Assembly: GCA_025354525.1 (NCBI GenBank)
Contig: JANXMS010000585.1
Coordinates: 1 to 39,310, forward strand
Length of the DNA stretch: 39,310 nucleotides
Direction of reading: 5' to 3'
Origin: Acidobacteriota bacterium
GTDB lineage: Bacteria > Acidobacteriota > Terriglobia > Bryobacterales > Bryobacteraceae
Positions 22,800-32,502 of this stretch are shown here, one piece after another (within the stretch, counting starts at the first letter, position 1; the number at the start of each line of letters is the position of its first letter). The notes under the pieces are model-generated. The model did no database searches and had not been told where the DNA came from. It saw only the letters and a program-made list of their open reading frames with translations. Made by a program: the position numbers and the translations under genes.

Positions 22800-25700
22800 C
22801 CAAGGCCTCCGCACTCAACGCAAAAACGTTCTTCAGCTCTTCGTTCGATAGCTCGGTAATCCAGCCTTCGCCGGTCCCGATCACTTCGTTCACGATGCTC
22901 TTTTTGCTCTCGATCATTTCGTCGATTCGCTCTTCGAGCGTCCCTACGCAGAGATACTTATGCACCTGAACATTCCGCAACTGCCCGATGCGGAAAGCCC
23001 GGTCCGTGGCCTGATCTTCCACCGCGGGATTCCACCACCGGTCGTAGTGGAACACGTGATTGGCCCGAGTCAGGTTCAAACCAGTGCCCCCCGCTTTCAA
23101 CGATAGGATAAACACTCGCGGACCGTTCGGAGAGTTCTGAAAGCGCTCGACCATCATCTCGCGTTGGCGCATCGAAGTGCCGCCGTGCAGGTAGAGCACT
23201 TCGTCGCCGAAGCTATCCTGTAGATGCTTTTGCAGAATGCCACCCATCTCAGTGAACTGCGTAAATACAAGCGCCCGGTCTCCGCTCACGACTACCTCGT
23301 CGATCATCTCCGTCAAGCGCGTCAGCTTGCCGGACCGGTCGACGACTGGCGAACCATCGCCGAGGAAATGAGCCGGGTGGTTGCACACTTGTTTCAGCTT
23401 CGAGAGAGTGGCCAGAATCGCGCCGCGCCGCGCCATGCCGTCGGCAAACTCGATCTTCGAGTGGGCGTCCTTCAGCACCTGCTGATACATCTCCACTTGC
23501 TCGCGGGTGAGCGTGCAGTAAACCTTGTTCTCGAACTTCTCCGGCAAGTCCGCGATGATCTTCGTGTCCGTCTTCAAACGGCGCAACAGGAACGGCGAAG
23601 TCAGCCGCTTTAACTGGTTGGCGGCGTCGTTGTCGCGGTTGGTTTGAATCGGCAGGAAGTAGTTCCGGCGGAACTGTTCGCGCGTCCCGAGGAAGCCGGG
23701 ATTCAGGAACTCCATCACGCTCCACAGTTCGCCGACGTTGTTTTCAACCGGCGTACCGGTCAGCGCGACCCGATAATCGCTCACGAGGGCCCGCACCGAC
23801 TTCGCCTGCCGCGTGTCCGGGTTCTTGATATTCTGCGCCTCGTCGAGAATGGCCCCGCTCCACGTGACCTGCTTGAAGTACTCCAAATCCCGCTGGAAAA
23901 TCCCATAGCTGGTAATCACCAGATGGTACTTGTGCATCTGTTTGATGAACTCGTCGCCTTTCGAGCGGCTCACACCATGGTGCACCAGCACCTTCAGCTG
24001 CGGAGTAAACCGGGCCGCCTCTTTCTGCCAATTGCCCGCCACCGAAGTGGGGCAGATCAGCAGCGTCGGCATGGTGGTGCCTTCTTCTTTATCGAGTTGT
24101 AGCAGCGCCAAGGTCTGGATGGTTTTCCCCAGACCCATATCGTCGGCCAAGCAAGCGCCCAAGCCCCACTTGCGCAGGAACTTGAGCCAGGAGTAGCCGC
24201 GAATCTGGTACGGCCGCAGCGTGCCTTTGAAGCCCTTCGGCGGCTTTAGCTCTTCGAATACTTTGCGTCCTTCCAACTGGTCCAAAAGATCGCGGACCCA
24301 CCCCGTAGCCACCACGCCTTCAATCGGCAGTTCGTGGTTCGAATGGTAGTTGCCCAACGACATCTGAATGATTTCACGGACGGTCGCCGTGCCGCTGGAG
24401 TTCCGGCGCCAGAACTCCAGCGAGTAGTCGATCTCGTCCGGCGTCACGTGCGCCCACTGGCCGTGCACCTTGACGAGCGGCGACCGCAGCCGCTGGAGTT
24501 CAAGCAGTTCATCGCGCGTTGCCAGCTCGCCGGCCACCGCGATCCGCCAGTCAAACTTCAGAATCCAATTCAGCGAAAGCCCGCCTTTTGGCGGCTTCTC
24601 CGGGCTATCAACAATCGCCTTTACACTCAGTCGAGCGCGGGTTCCGTCGCGACTCCACCACTTTGGCAGCTCGACGGCGAAGCCGCCTTGCTCCAGGGCG
24701 ACAGCCTTCTGGTTAAGAAACTCATAGGCGCCATTCGTGTCGAGATCGAAACCCGTCGGCACACTGGCGCGGAGGGAACTTTCGATCCGCGTGACGATGG
24801 ATGTCGCCTGCGTGAGCGAGGTCAACAGGAACTCGAGGGTTGGCTGTCGGGTCACTCCCACCAAGCGTTCCCCTGTTCCGATGTGTTCAGCGCGCAGAAC
24901 GTTGTCCGGGTTGTCGACGCTTTGCACGAGATAACGGACCGTCCAAGCGGTGTTCGTTTCGCTGGGTTCTTCCAGGCGGAAGCAGAGCCGGAACGGCGCG
25001 TCTGCCGTAAGGGCCACCGGGCGACGCCACTGGCGGACTTGCTTCGTAATCCGGTCCAAAACGTCCGGATAACCATCAACTAGCCCATCTTCAGACGCGA
25101 GGGCGTACAACCATCGTTCGTGGGGACTCTTCCCGCGGGGAGGCTTGCCACCGTTGAAGCTGCCGCGGACGAGATCGTCGAGCATCCAGGCGACAAACGC
25201 ATCGAGCACGATGCGCGCCGGGGTGGAGGGCGCAGCCTTATCTTCGAAGGTGATAGCGCGCGCCGAGGCGGGCATCGCCGCAGCCAGGGCGGCTAGGCGG
25301 TGACCTTCGATACCCGGGTAAACAGGGGTCCAGTTGGCGGCGAAATCGCCGTCGACCTCATCCATGTCCGGCAAAAACTGTTGCCGGGCCACCAGCCCGC
25401 CCGCAAAGCGCAGGGCCGCCACCCAGAATTGCACATCAGGGGCCACCATCAGCCCGGGTCGTATGATCCGTTGGCCAAAAGTAGCTGCAAGAAAATCCAC
25501 GGTTTCTTTCGGCCCCAGCTGCATGGAAGCAACAGACCAGGGAGAGAGCACAAGGCTCTCATAAACGGGATGCTCGGCGATCAACGCGCTAGATGCCACT
25601 GGCCCTTCGGGCGCAGCTGGCGCCCAGAGAACGACTCGTTGCATCTGGGCCTTTGCCAATTCCCCACAGTAAGGCAGGGACGAAAGAATTTCGCGCAACA

Positions 25701-25851
25701 GAGCGGGCGGAGCTCCGAAAGGGTACTCCGGCGATCCGCTTCGTTGCGGACGCGCCACAGTAGGGGCCGCCTTCGCCTGTTTATGATCTGCCGATGCCTC
25801 CAGCCATATCGAAAAGAAGCCGTCGTGAACGCCGGCATGCAGGATAAGCAT
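22792..25851 (-). CDS. SNF2-family DNA helicase/translocase
   Basis: The 1,019-residue protein has an N-terminal ~500-residue region resembling the bacterial SNF2-associated domain (DUF3670-like), then a complete Swi2/Snf2 motor. The motor shows motif I DDMGLGKT (~570-577), the TSYGIF segment, motif II DEAQ instead of DEAH (~670), ALTGTPVEN (motif III), and in lobe 2 LVFTQFTEMG, LSLKAGGTGLNL (motif V) and DRAFRIGQ (motif VI). It should be an ATP-driven double-stranded DNA translocase, as in the RapA/HepA group. It is paired with the SWIM protein by an 8-bp overlap and transcribed divergently from the O-methyltransferases, with an 81-bp gap. Confidence 0.93.
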   Translation of the reverse strand: MLILHAGVHDGFFSIWLEASADHKQAKAAPTVARPQRSGSPEYPFGAPPALLREILSSLPYCGELAKAQMQRVVLWAPAAPEGPVASSALIAEHPVYESLVLSPWSVASMQLGPKETVDFLAATFGQRIIRPGLMVAPDVQFWVAALRFAGGLVARQQFLPDMDEVDGDFAANWTPVYPGIEGHRLAALAAAMPASARAITFEDKAAPSTPARIVLDAFVAWMLDDLVRGSFNGGKPPRGKSPHERWLYALASEDGLVDGYPDVLDRITKQVRQWRRPVALTADAPFRLCFRLEEPSETNTAWTVRYLVQSVDNPDNVLRAEHIGTGERLVGVTRQPTLEFLLTSLTQATSIVTRIESSLRASVPTGFDLDTNGAYEFLNQKAVALEQGGFAVELPKWWSRDGTRARLSVKAIVDSPEKPPKGGLSLNWILKFDWRIAVAGELATRDELLELQRLRSPLVKVHGQWAHVTPDEIDYSLEFWRRNSSGTATVREIIQMSLGNYHSNHELPIEGVVATGWVRDLLDQLEGRKVFEELKPPKGFKGTLRPYQIRGYSWLKFLRKWGLGACLADDMGLGKTIQTLALLQLDKEEGTTMPTLLICPTSVAGNWQKEAARFTPQLKVLVHHGVSRSKGDEFIKQMHKYHLVITSYGIFQRDLEYFKQVTWSGAILDEAQNIKNPDTRQAKSVRALVSDYRVALTGTPVENNVGELWSVMEFLNPGFLGTREQFRRNYFLPIQTNRDNDAANQLKRLTSPFLLRRLKTDTKIIADLPEKFENKVYCTLTREQVEMYQQVLKDAHSKIEFADGMARRGAILATLSKLKQVCNHPAHFLGDGSPVVDRSGKLTRLTEMIDEVVVSGDRALVFTQFTEMGGILQKHLQDSFGDEVLYLHGGTSMRQREMMVERFQNSPNGPRVFILSLKAGGTGLNLTRANHVFHYDRWWNPAVEDQATDRAFRIGQLRNVQVHKYLCVGTLEERIDEMIESKKSIVNEVIGTGEGWITELSNEELKNVFALSAEALDE

Positions 25852-25932
25852 CGAGTAAGACTAAACAATCAATACCACATCGGATGACCCTTTCGGGTGA
25901 ACCCGTTTCGCGTACAGTAGCAGAGAGGCTTT

Positions 25933-26928
25933 ATGCACACCCCTTCTCCTCAAGATCAGATCTTCGATTTGGGCCTCGGCCTGATGCGGGCCCGCCTTGT
26001 TCAAGTGTTCGCGGAGCTCCGTGTTGCGGACTATTTGTCCGCGGGCCAGCAGTCGGTTCCTGGCACTCACGCCCCGTTTCTGGACCGCTTCCTGCGCGCC
26101 TGCGCCACCATCGGCTTGGTCAACACCCAGCCCGATGGCACCTTCCTGCTCACGCCGCTTGGCGAGACGTTGCGCACCGGCGTCCCCGGCTCGATGCAGG
26201 CCATGATGGCCACGCTCTTAGGAGGCGGGCATCTACGCGCCTGGGGCAACCTGCGTGCTTCGCTCGAACGCGGGGTCACGGCGTTTGACGACGCGCACGG
26301 CGAGGATATATGGAGCTACTTCACGAAAACGAACCCAGACGAGGGCAACGTCTTCAACCAGGCCATGAGCGACTTTAGCCACGCCGTCATCCCGGCCATT
26401 CTCGGCAATTTTCAGTTCCCCGCCACGGGCACTCTCGTCGACGTCGCCGGCGGCAACGGAACGCTGCTCTGTGCCGCTCTCGGCCAACAGGCTGGCCTTC
26501 GCGGCATCGTCACCGACCTCCCGTTCACCATTCCCGCCGCCGAAGCCTACATCGCCGCGCAGGGCATGTCTGATCGCGCCACGGCGGTAGCGGCCGACTT
26601 CTTCTTAACCGTCCCAGCCGACGCCGACGCTTACATGATGAAGTTCATTCTGCACGACTGGAACGATGTCGACGCCGGTCGAATTCTCGACACGATCCGC
26701 AAGGCCGCCAAGCCGTCCAGCCAATTGCTGATCGTCGAGCAAGTGGTCCCGGAAGAAGACTTGCCTATCCCGGCTCGCATTATGGACATCAACATGATGG
26801 TGATGTGCGGGGGCAAAGAACGCACGATTCCGGAATGGACAGCGCTCCTGAGTGCCCACGGCTTCAGGCTTGAATCGAGCTCCCCCACCCCGTCGCCGGT
26901 GTTCGTTATCCAAGCGAAGTTAAGCTAA
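25933..26928 (+). CDS. O-methyltransferase family 2, first of a tandem pair
   Basis: The 331-residue SAM-dependent methyltransferase resembles the plant-type/polyketide O-methyltransferases. A winged-helix dimerisation domain (1-~100, with APFLDRFLRACATIGLV and GTFLLTPLGE) is followed by a Rossmann domain with LVDVAGGNGTLL (~174-185), and the catalytic His region MKFILHDWNDVDA. These enzymes methylate phenolic hydroxyls of small metabolites. The ATG follows AGAGAGG. It ends 3 bp before the second methyltransferase, so the two are co-transcribed. No polyketide or phenazine genes are nearby, so the substrate is unknown. Confidence 0.88.
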   Translation: MHTPSPQDQIFDLGLGLMRARLVQVFAELRVADYLSAGQQSVPGTHAPFLDRFLRACATIGLVNTQPDGTFLLTPLGETLRTGVPGSMQAMMATLLGGGHLRAWGNLRASLERGVTAFDDAHGEDIWSYFTKTNPDEGNVFNQAMSDFSHAVIPAILGNFQFPATGTLVDVAGGNGTLLCAALGQQAGLRGIVTDLPFTIPAAEAYIAAQGMSDRATAVAADFFLTVPADADAYMMKFILHDWNDVDAGRILDTIRKAAKPSSQLLIVEQVVPEEDLPIPARIMDINMMVMCGGKERTIPEWTALLSAHGFRLESSSPTPSPVFVIQAKLS

Positions 26929-26931
26929 GCC

Positions 26932-27924
26932 ATGGTTACCCCACAACGAATCTTTCAAATGATGAACGCCCACGTGGCCACGCAGGCCCTGCGCGGTGGC
27001 GTCGAACTCGGCCTGTTCACCGCCATCGGGGCTGGCCATACTTCCGTCGAGTCTCTGGCCGCCAACATCCAGGCGAGCGAGCGCGGCACACGGATCCTCG
27101 CCGACTACCTCTGCGTCACCGGGCTTCTCACCAAGGCTAACGACCACTACGCCCTTGCCCCCGACGCGGCCCTGTTCCTCGATTCCCGTTCGCCCGCCTA
27201 CGCCGGACTCGCCACCCGGTTCCTGAACCATCCCGTGCTGCTTCAGGCCGCCAGCAATATCGCTCAGGTGGTCCGCACGGGCAAGAGCATTCTGGGCGGT
27301 GAGGGTACCATCGAAGACGAAAGCCCTATCTGGGTGGATTTCGCGCGCGGCATGGCACCGTTGATGATGCCCTTCGCCGAGATCATCGCCGGCCTAGTCG
27401 GCCCCGGTCCGCACCGCGTTCTGGATGTCGCCGCCGGTCACGGAATGTTCGGCATCCAAATCGCGATTCAACATCCAGAAGCGCACATAGCCGCCCTGGA
27501 TTGGCCCGCCGTTCTCGCTGTGGCCGCCGAAAACGCGCAGCATTTCGGCGTGGCCGATCGCTGGACCGGCATCCCCGGCAGCGCGCTAAACGTCGACTAC
27601 GGCACCGGCTACGACGTAGTCCTACTGACGAACTTCCTCCACCACTTTGACGAAGCCGGCTGCGTCGATATTCTCCGTCGCGTCCACGCCTCGCTTCAGC
27701 CGGGCGGACGGGTGATCACGCTCGAGTTCGTTCCCAACCCGGACCGGGTCACGCCACCATCCTCAGCGGCTTTCAGCATGACGATGATGCTGAACACCCC
27801 CTCTGGCGACGCCTATACCTTGGCGCAGTATGAAACCATGTTCAGCGCCGCGGGATTCGAGTCAACCCATCTAATTCCAACCGGCGAACTGCCCGAACAG
27901 ATCCTGGTTAGCATTCGCCGTTAA
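26932..27924 (+). CDS. O-methyltransferase family 2, second of a tandem pair
   Basis: The 330-residue protein shares the architecture of its upstream neighbour: an N-terminal helix/winged-helix dimerisation domain (MNAHVATQALRGGVELGLF), then LDVAAGHGMFGIQI as motif I (~163-176) and TNFLHHFDEAGCVDILRRV at the catalytic position. The two proteins are clearly diverged, so they probably act on different positions or partners rather than being a recent duplication. It ends 11 bp before the second DUF1592-type gene and may be part of one long operon. Confidence 0.87.
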   Translation: MVTPQRIFQMMNAHVATQALRGGVELGLFTAIGAGHTSVESLAANIQASERGTRILADYLCVTGLLTKANDHYALAPDAALFLDSRSPAYAGLATRFLNHPVLLQAASNIAQVVRTGKSILGGEGTIEDESPIWVDFARGMAPLMMPFAEIIAGLVGPGPHRVLDVAAGHGMFGIQIAIQHPEAHIAALDWPAVLAVAAENAQHFGVADRWTGIPGSALNVDYGTGYDVVLLTNFLHHFDEAGCVDILRRVHASLQPGGRVITLEFVPNPDRVTPPSSAAFSMTMMLNTPSGDAYTLAQYETMFSAAGFESTHLIPTGELPEQILVSIRR

Positions 27925-27935
27925 AAACTACTAAT

Positions 27936-29876
27936 ATGGGGGCAGTGATCCTGCGCACTCTCATCGTCACTGCCTCTCTGTTTCTGCTCCTCAGCCAGAA
28001 GAGCATCAACACCCCGAACGAGACTTACTTCACCGCGAAGGTGCTGCCTGCGCTGGAAAAAAGCGGCTGCCAGAACTGTCACAATTCGAATGGAGTGGCC
28101 AGCGGCACGCGCTTCCGTCTGCCGGAAGAGGGCGCTGGGGCCGAGGAGCTTCAACTCTTCGGAAAATCACTTCACATTCTCATCGACCGCTCCGACCTTT
28201 CGAAATCGCTCTTACTGAACAAACCCACACGCCGAGTGGCTCATGGGGGCGGCCTTAAGATCAACCCCGGCTCGGCGGAAGAAGCCGCGCTCCGCACTTG
28301 GATCGACTACCTCGCGAGCCATACTAAGCCGGACGACCGCTTCCTGCTAGCGCAGCGCAAGTTTGAAGCGCGGCCAGTTCTGCGGCGGTTGACCCATCTG
28401 CAATACAACAACACAGCCCGCGATCTCCTCGGCGATGATAGCCGCGTGGCCGACCAGTTCCCTCCCGAAGACTTCGTCGGCGGCTACCGCAATCAGTTCC
28501 AATCGCAATCCATCTCGCCACTGCTCGCCGAAGCCTATGGTGCCGCCGCCGAAAAGTTGGCTCGTTCGGCCTTCCGCGGCGGCGATACCCACGGCCTCAT
28601 TCCCTGCAAGACCCAGGACGCCGCTTGCCGCCAAAAGTTTCTCCGAACCTTCGGCGCTAAAGCTTTCCGTCGGCCTTTACTCGAAGCGGAATTCGCCCGC
28701 TACGAGAAGCTGTTTCTGACCGAGCGGACCTTCCTCGGCGGCGCGCAACTGACGCTCGAAGCGATGCTCCAATCGCCCAACTTTCTGCTTCGTACCGAGA
28801 ACGGAGCGGAACCGACTTGGCGGCCGTACGAGACGGCTAGCCGCCTCTCCTACGCCCTCTGGAACTCGATGCCCGACGCCGAGCTTCTCAGCGCAGCCGC
28901 TCGGGGTGAACTGAACACCCGCGAGGCCGTCGAGAAGCAAGCTCGACGGCTTCTGGCGTCCTCTCGCGCGAAGACCACCGTCGACGAGTTTGTCGCCGAA
29001 TGGCTTCGTTTTGACCAACTCCTCGACGCCGTGAAGGAACGCAGCGAGTTCCCCATGTACTCGGCGGAACTCACCGTCGCGATGACCGAAGAGACGCGCC
29101 GCATGGTCGCCGACCTCGTCTGGCGCGACCAAGACTTTACGCAGCTCTTCTCGGCCGAACACAGCTTCATCAATACCAGCTTGGCGCAGCTCTACAAGCT
29201 GCCCGCCCCGAAGAACGAGTACGACCGGGTAGCTCTCCCGCCAGAGTCTGGTCGCGCCGGCATCCTCGGCCAAGCGATGTTTCTGTCGGCCACCTCGAAG
29301 CCGGCCGACACGAGCGTAACCCAACGCGGCCTCTTCGTCCGCGAACATTTTCTCTGCCAGGAAGTGCCCCAGCCGCCGCCCGGAGTGAACGCGAATCTGC
29401 CCAACCTCGACAAGGGAAAGCCGATGACGAACCGCGAACGCCTCGCTATGCACTTGAACAACGAGAGCTGCGCCAGTTGCCATACGCTCGTCGACCCCAT
29501 CGGCCTCGGCCTGGAAAAGTACGACGCCATCGGCCAGTTCCGTCCCAAGCAGAAGCTTACCTTTCGACCGGCCCGCAAAGAGGACGGCGATGTCGTCAAG
29601 ACCGAGCTCGACATCGACACGAGCGGCTACGTCTCCGGCATCCCGAACTCGGCTTTCTCCACGCCGCGCGAACTTGGTAAAATTCTTTCGGCTGCTCCGC
29701 AGTGCCAACAGTGCGTGGCCAAACAACTTTTTCGCTACTATACGGGCCGTCACGAGAACGCGCGGGACGCCGTCGTTATCGACCGGGCCTTTGCCGATTT
29801 CCGCAGCTCCGGATTCCACTTCCGCGAGCTGATGGTCAGCCTTCTCAAGTGGAGCGTTTTCCCCCCGGAGTCCTGA
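27936..29876 (+). CDS. Secreted cytochrome-c / DUF1592-DUF1588-DUF1585 protein, copy 2
   Basis: The 646-residue protein has an N-terminal hydrophobic export signal (~5-20), cytochrome-c site C45-QN-C48-H49, the DUF1587-like [20 protein letters not shown]1595-like [15 protein letters not shown] and DUF1592-like [16 protein letters not shown] regions. A second heme site C512-AS-C515-H516 precedes [12 protein letters not shown] (DUF1588), and a C-terminal DUF1585 part contains CQQC. It is a distant paralogue of the copy at 15695-17554. Unlike that copy, it stands at the head of a run with DUF1552, sulfatase and PQQ-propeller genes. Its task is probably extracytoplasmic redox chemistry, but no reaction is established for the family. 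Confidence 0.9.
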   Translation: MGAVILRTLIVTASLFLLLSQKSINTPNETYFTAKVLPALEKSGCQNCHNSNGVASGTRFRLPEEGAGAEELQLFGKSLHILIDRSDLSKSLLLNKPTRRVAHGGGLKINPGSAEEAALRTWIDYLASHTKPDDRFLLAQRKFEARPVLRRLTHLQYNNTARDLLGDDSRVADQFPPEDFVGGYRNQFQSQSISPLLAEAYGAAAEKLARSAFRGGDTHGLIPCKTQDAACRQKFLRTFGAKAFRRPLLEAEFARYEKLFLTERTFLGGAQLTLEAMLQSPNFLLRTENGAEPTWRPYETASRLSYALWNSMPDAELLSAAARGELNTREAVEKQARRLLASSRAKTTVDEFVAEWLRFDQLLDAVKERSEFPMYSAELTVAMTEETRRMVADLVWRDQDFTQLFSAEHSFINTSLAQLYKLPAPKNEYDRVALPPESGRAGILGQAMFLSATSKPADTSVTQRGLFVREHFLCQEVPQPPPGVNANLPNLDKGKPMTNRERLAMHLNNESCASCHTLVDPIGLGLEKYDAIGQFRPKQKLTFRPARKEDGDVVKTELDIDTSGYVSGIPNSAFSTPRELGKILSAAPQCQQCVAKQLFRYYTGRHENARDAVVIDRAFADFRSSGFHFRELMVSLLKWSVFPPES

Positions 29877-29878
29877 TT

Positions 29879-31192
29879 ATGTCTGCCGTCCACACCAAAG
29901 ACCGTTCCCTTTCGCGGCGCTTCCTCCTCCGCAGCCTGTCGGGCGTCGCCATCGGCCTACCCCCGCTCACGGCGATGTTCAACGCGAATGGCACCGCCTA
30001 TGCCGCCACGAAGGTCGCGCCGCCGAACCGCTTCGTCCTTTGGTTCAACGGCAACGGCATCCCTGAAAAATATTGGATCCCGACCGAAACGGGTGCCGAT
30101 TTCATGATGACGCCATGCTTGGCGCCCTTGGCTTCGTTCCGCAACGACATCCACATCGTCACCGGCCTCGACAATCCTTCCGCCCGCCTCCCCGGCCCCG
30201 GCAACGACCATCACCGTTCCATGGCCTCGCTGATGACCGGCACCCAGTTCACCGGCCGCGGCGCCGGCGGCCCGTCCATCGATCAAGTGGTGGCCACTAA
30301 AGTAGGCAGCGATACCCGCTTTCGGTCACTCCAGCTGGGCGTCTCCCAAGAGTCCTTCGGCGAAAGCATCCAGCGCAATATGAGCTGGGCCGGATACGAC
30401 CGTGCATTACCTCCCGAGATGCTCCCGAACAAGCTGTTCGACCGCCTCTTTGGAGCCCGGGAAGCAGGTTGGATCAGCCGCAAGAAGAGCGTCTTGGATG
30501 CCGTACAGGAAGACGCGGCCGGTCTGCGCAAAGCCCTCGGCAAAGAAGACGCGACTCGCGTCGACGAACACCTTTCGTCCATCCGCGATGTCGAACGCGC
30601 CATCGCCAGCCTGCCGCCTAACTACCGGCGGGTCGACCCGCCGGAAGTCGAAGGCGACATGAAAGATTGGCCCCGCATTGCGAAGCTGCAGAGCGAGTTG
30701 CTCGTCCACGCCTTCGCCAGCGGCCAGACCAAAGTCGCGTCCTACATGCTCACCAAGTGCCAAGGGTTGTCGCGCTTCCCCTGGCTCGGCCACACCAACG
30801 GCCGCCACCACGACTATTCGCACAACGTCGGCAAGGCTGCCACCAACAATGGCCTGGAAGGCCTCCGCATCCAGCGCGATATCTGCCGCTGGCACGCTGA
30901 AGAATTCGCTTGGCTCCTCGGGCGTCTGAAGTCGGTGAAGGAAGGGGACGGCAACCTGCTCGATCGTACGTGTCTAATCTACGTCCACGAACACGCCGAA
31001 GCCAACGACCACAAGAATAACGGACTCTCCGCCATCGTCGCCGGCCATGCCGGAGGCCTGCGGACCGGCCTGCACACCCGCACCACCGGCACCGTCGCCG
31101 ATCTCTACCTGGCGGCCGCAAACAAGGCCATGGGGGTGGGTCTCGCCAAGTTCCCCAGTGGCACCCGCGAGATTCCGGAAATCTTCGGATGA
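29879..31192 (+). CDS. Tat-exported DUF1552 protein, copy 2
   Basis: The 437-residue product, from the ATG at 29879, has a twin-arginine signal ([15 protein letters not shown]) with cleavage near the AYA-A site at about residue 42. The mature protein has the DUF1552 landmarks seen in copy 1: [25 protein letters not shown], a His-rich GRHHDYSHN stretch and a late [17 protein letters not shown] segment. It begins 2 bp after the cytochrome gene and overlaps the sulfatase by ATGA, so the order is fixed as a unit. Activity is unknown. An upstream in-frame extension to 29702 lies inside the cytochrome gene and is rejected. Confidence 0.88.
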   Translation: MSAVHTKDRSLSRRFLLRSLSGVAIGLPPLTAMFNANGTAYAATKVAPPNRFVLWFNGNGIPEKYWIPTETGADFMMTPCLAPLASFRNDIHIVTGLDNPSARLPGPGNDHHRSMASLMTGTQFTGRGAGGPSIDQVVATKVGSDTRFRSLQLGVSQESFGESIQRNMSWAGYDRALPPEMLPNKLFDRLFGAREAGWISRKKSVLDAVQEDAAGLRKALGKEDATRVDEHLSSIRDVERAIASLPPNYRRVDPPEVEGDMKDWPRIAKLQSELLVHAFASGQTKVASYMLTKCQGLSRFPWLGHTNGRHHDYSHNVGKAATNNGLEGLRIQRDICRWHAEEFAWLLGRLKSVKEGDGNLLDRTCLIYVHEHAEANDHKNNGLSAIVAGHAGGLRTGLHTRTTGTVADLYLAAANKAMGVGLAKFPSGTREIPEIFG

Positions 31193-32502
31193 ACCGCCGC
31201 CAGTTCCTCGGCAGCCTCGCCTCCGTCGCCGCCTTGCCCGCGCAGCCCAAGCGGCCCAACATCCTGCTGATCCTGGCCGACGACCTCGGCTACGAGTGCC
31301 TCGGCTGTTACGGCGGCACGAGCTATAAGACCCCGAACCTGGACCGCATGGCCGCCGATGGCATCCGCTTCCGTTATGCCTTCGCCCAGGCCCTTTGCAC
31401 GCCGACGCGGATGCAGTTGATGACCGGGAAATACAACTTCCGCAACTGGCAAGCCTTCGGCATCATCGATCCCAAAGAACGCACCTTTGGCCATCTTTTC
31501 CAGGACGGCGGCTACCGCACGGCCATCGCCGGCAAGTGGCAATTCTGGAGCTACAACCCGCCAGACTTCGAACCCGAATGGCGCGGCAAAGGCCAAAAAA
31601 TCGAAGACGCTGGCTTCGACGAACACTGCATCTGGCACGCCGCTCATACCGAAGACAAGGGCTCCCGTTACGGCGATCCGACCATCTATACGAATGGGAA
31701 ACTTGAGACCAAGTTGAAGGACAAGTACGGCGACGACCTCTTTGCCGATTTCCTCCTCAACTTCATCAAGAAGCCGGACCCCAAACCGTGGTTCGCTTAC
31801 TGGCCGCTCGCTCTGACGCACGATCCCTTCGTCCCCACTCCCGATAGCCCTGAATTCAATGGCCCGAACCGCCTCAAGGCCGACAATCGATTCTTCAAGG
31901 ACGAAGTCGAGTACATGGACAAGGTCGTGGGCCGCGTTCTCAGTCAGATCCCGGCGGACACGCTGGTCCTCTTCTTCGGCGACAACGGCACGAATGGTAC
32001 GATCACGAGCCAATTGAACGGCAAGCCGTATCAGGGCGACAAAGGGATGCCCACCGAAGCCGGCACCCGGGTACCGATGATCGTCCGCTGGAAAGGCGTC
32101 ACTCCGGCGGGCAAAATCAACGACGACTTGATCGATTCGTGCGATTTTCTCCCGACGATAGCCGCTGCCGCCAACGTTCCCACCAAGAGCATGGGACGCA
32201 TGGATGGCGTCAGCTTCCTGCCACAACTGCTTGGCAAGATCGGCGTTCCCCGGCCTTGGATTTACTCCTGGTACGACCCCCGCCCCGGCCACGGCAAAGA
32301 GCGTTGGACCCGCACGCAACGTTACGCCTTCGACCACGAATGGAAGCTCTACGATAACGGTCGTCTCGTCAATTGGGCCAAGGATCCGAAGGAGACCAAG
32401 CCCGTGCAGAACGCGGAAGTGCGGACCCGTCTTCAAAACGTGCTTGATCGCATGGCTGCGGTCGGCGGCCGACGCGAAATATCTGTATCATCCAAAAAGT
32501 GA
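31189..32502 (+). CDS. Exported sulfatase (formylglycine type)
   Basis: The 437-residue protein has a short Tat-like leader ([15 protein letters not shown]), the metal-binding ILADDLG (D31-D32) and the sulfatase signature C70-TPTR, in which Cys would be converted to formylglycine by a maturase (not in this window). The late metal site GDNGTNG is present. The segment that usually reads GKWHLG reads GKWQFW, so the second of the usual Lys/His pair is Gln118. The protein should hydrolyse sulfate esters, perhaps of a sulfated polysaccharide, outside the cytoplasm. Coupled to DUF1552 (ATGA) upstream and the PQQ-propeller gene (GTGA) downstream. Confidence 0.9.
   Translation: MNRRQFLGSLASVAALPAQPKRPNILLILADDLGYECLGCYGGTSYKTPNLDRMAADGIRFRYAFAQALCTPTRMQLMTGKYNFRNWQAFGIIDPKERTFGHLFQDGGYRTAIAGKWQFWSYNPPDFEPEWRGKGQKIEDAGFDEHCIWHAAHTEDKGSRYGDPTIYTNGKLETKLKDKYGDDLFADFLLNFIKKPDPKPWFAYWPLALTHDPFVPTPDSPEFNGPNRLKADNRFFKDEVEYMDKVVGRVLSQIPADTLVLFFGDNGTNGTITSQLNGKPYQGDKGMPTEAGTRVPMIVRWKGVTPAGKINDDLIDSCDFLPTIAAAANVPTKSMGRMDGVSFLPQLLGKIGVPRPWIYSWYDPRPGHGKERWTRTQRYAFDHEWKLYDNGRLVNWAKDPKETKPVQNAEVRTRLQNVLDRMAAVGGRREISVSSKK

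Noticed and set aside
28677-29819. 380-aa minus-strand frame opposite the DUF1592-type gene
   Set aside because: Shadow frame; the plus strand has two CxxCH heme sites and the family regions.
31105-32436. 443-aa minus-strand frame opposite the sulfatase
   Set aside because: As long as the sulfatase but composed of mirror-frame residues; the plus strand has the C-x-P-x-R signature and coupled neighbours.
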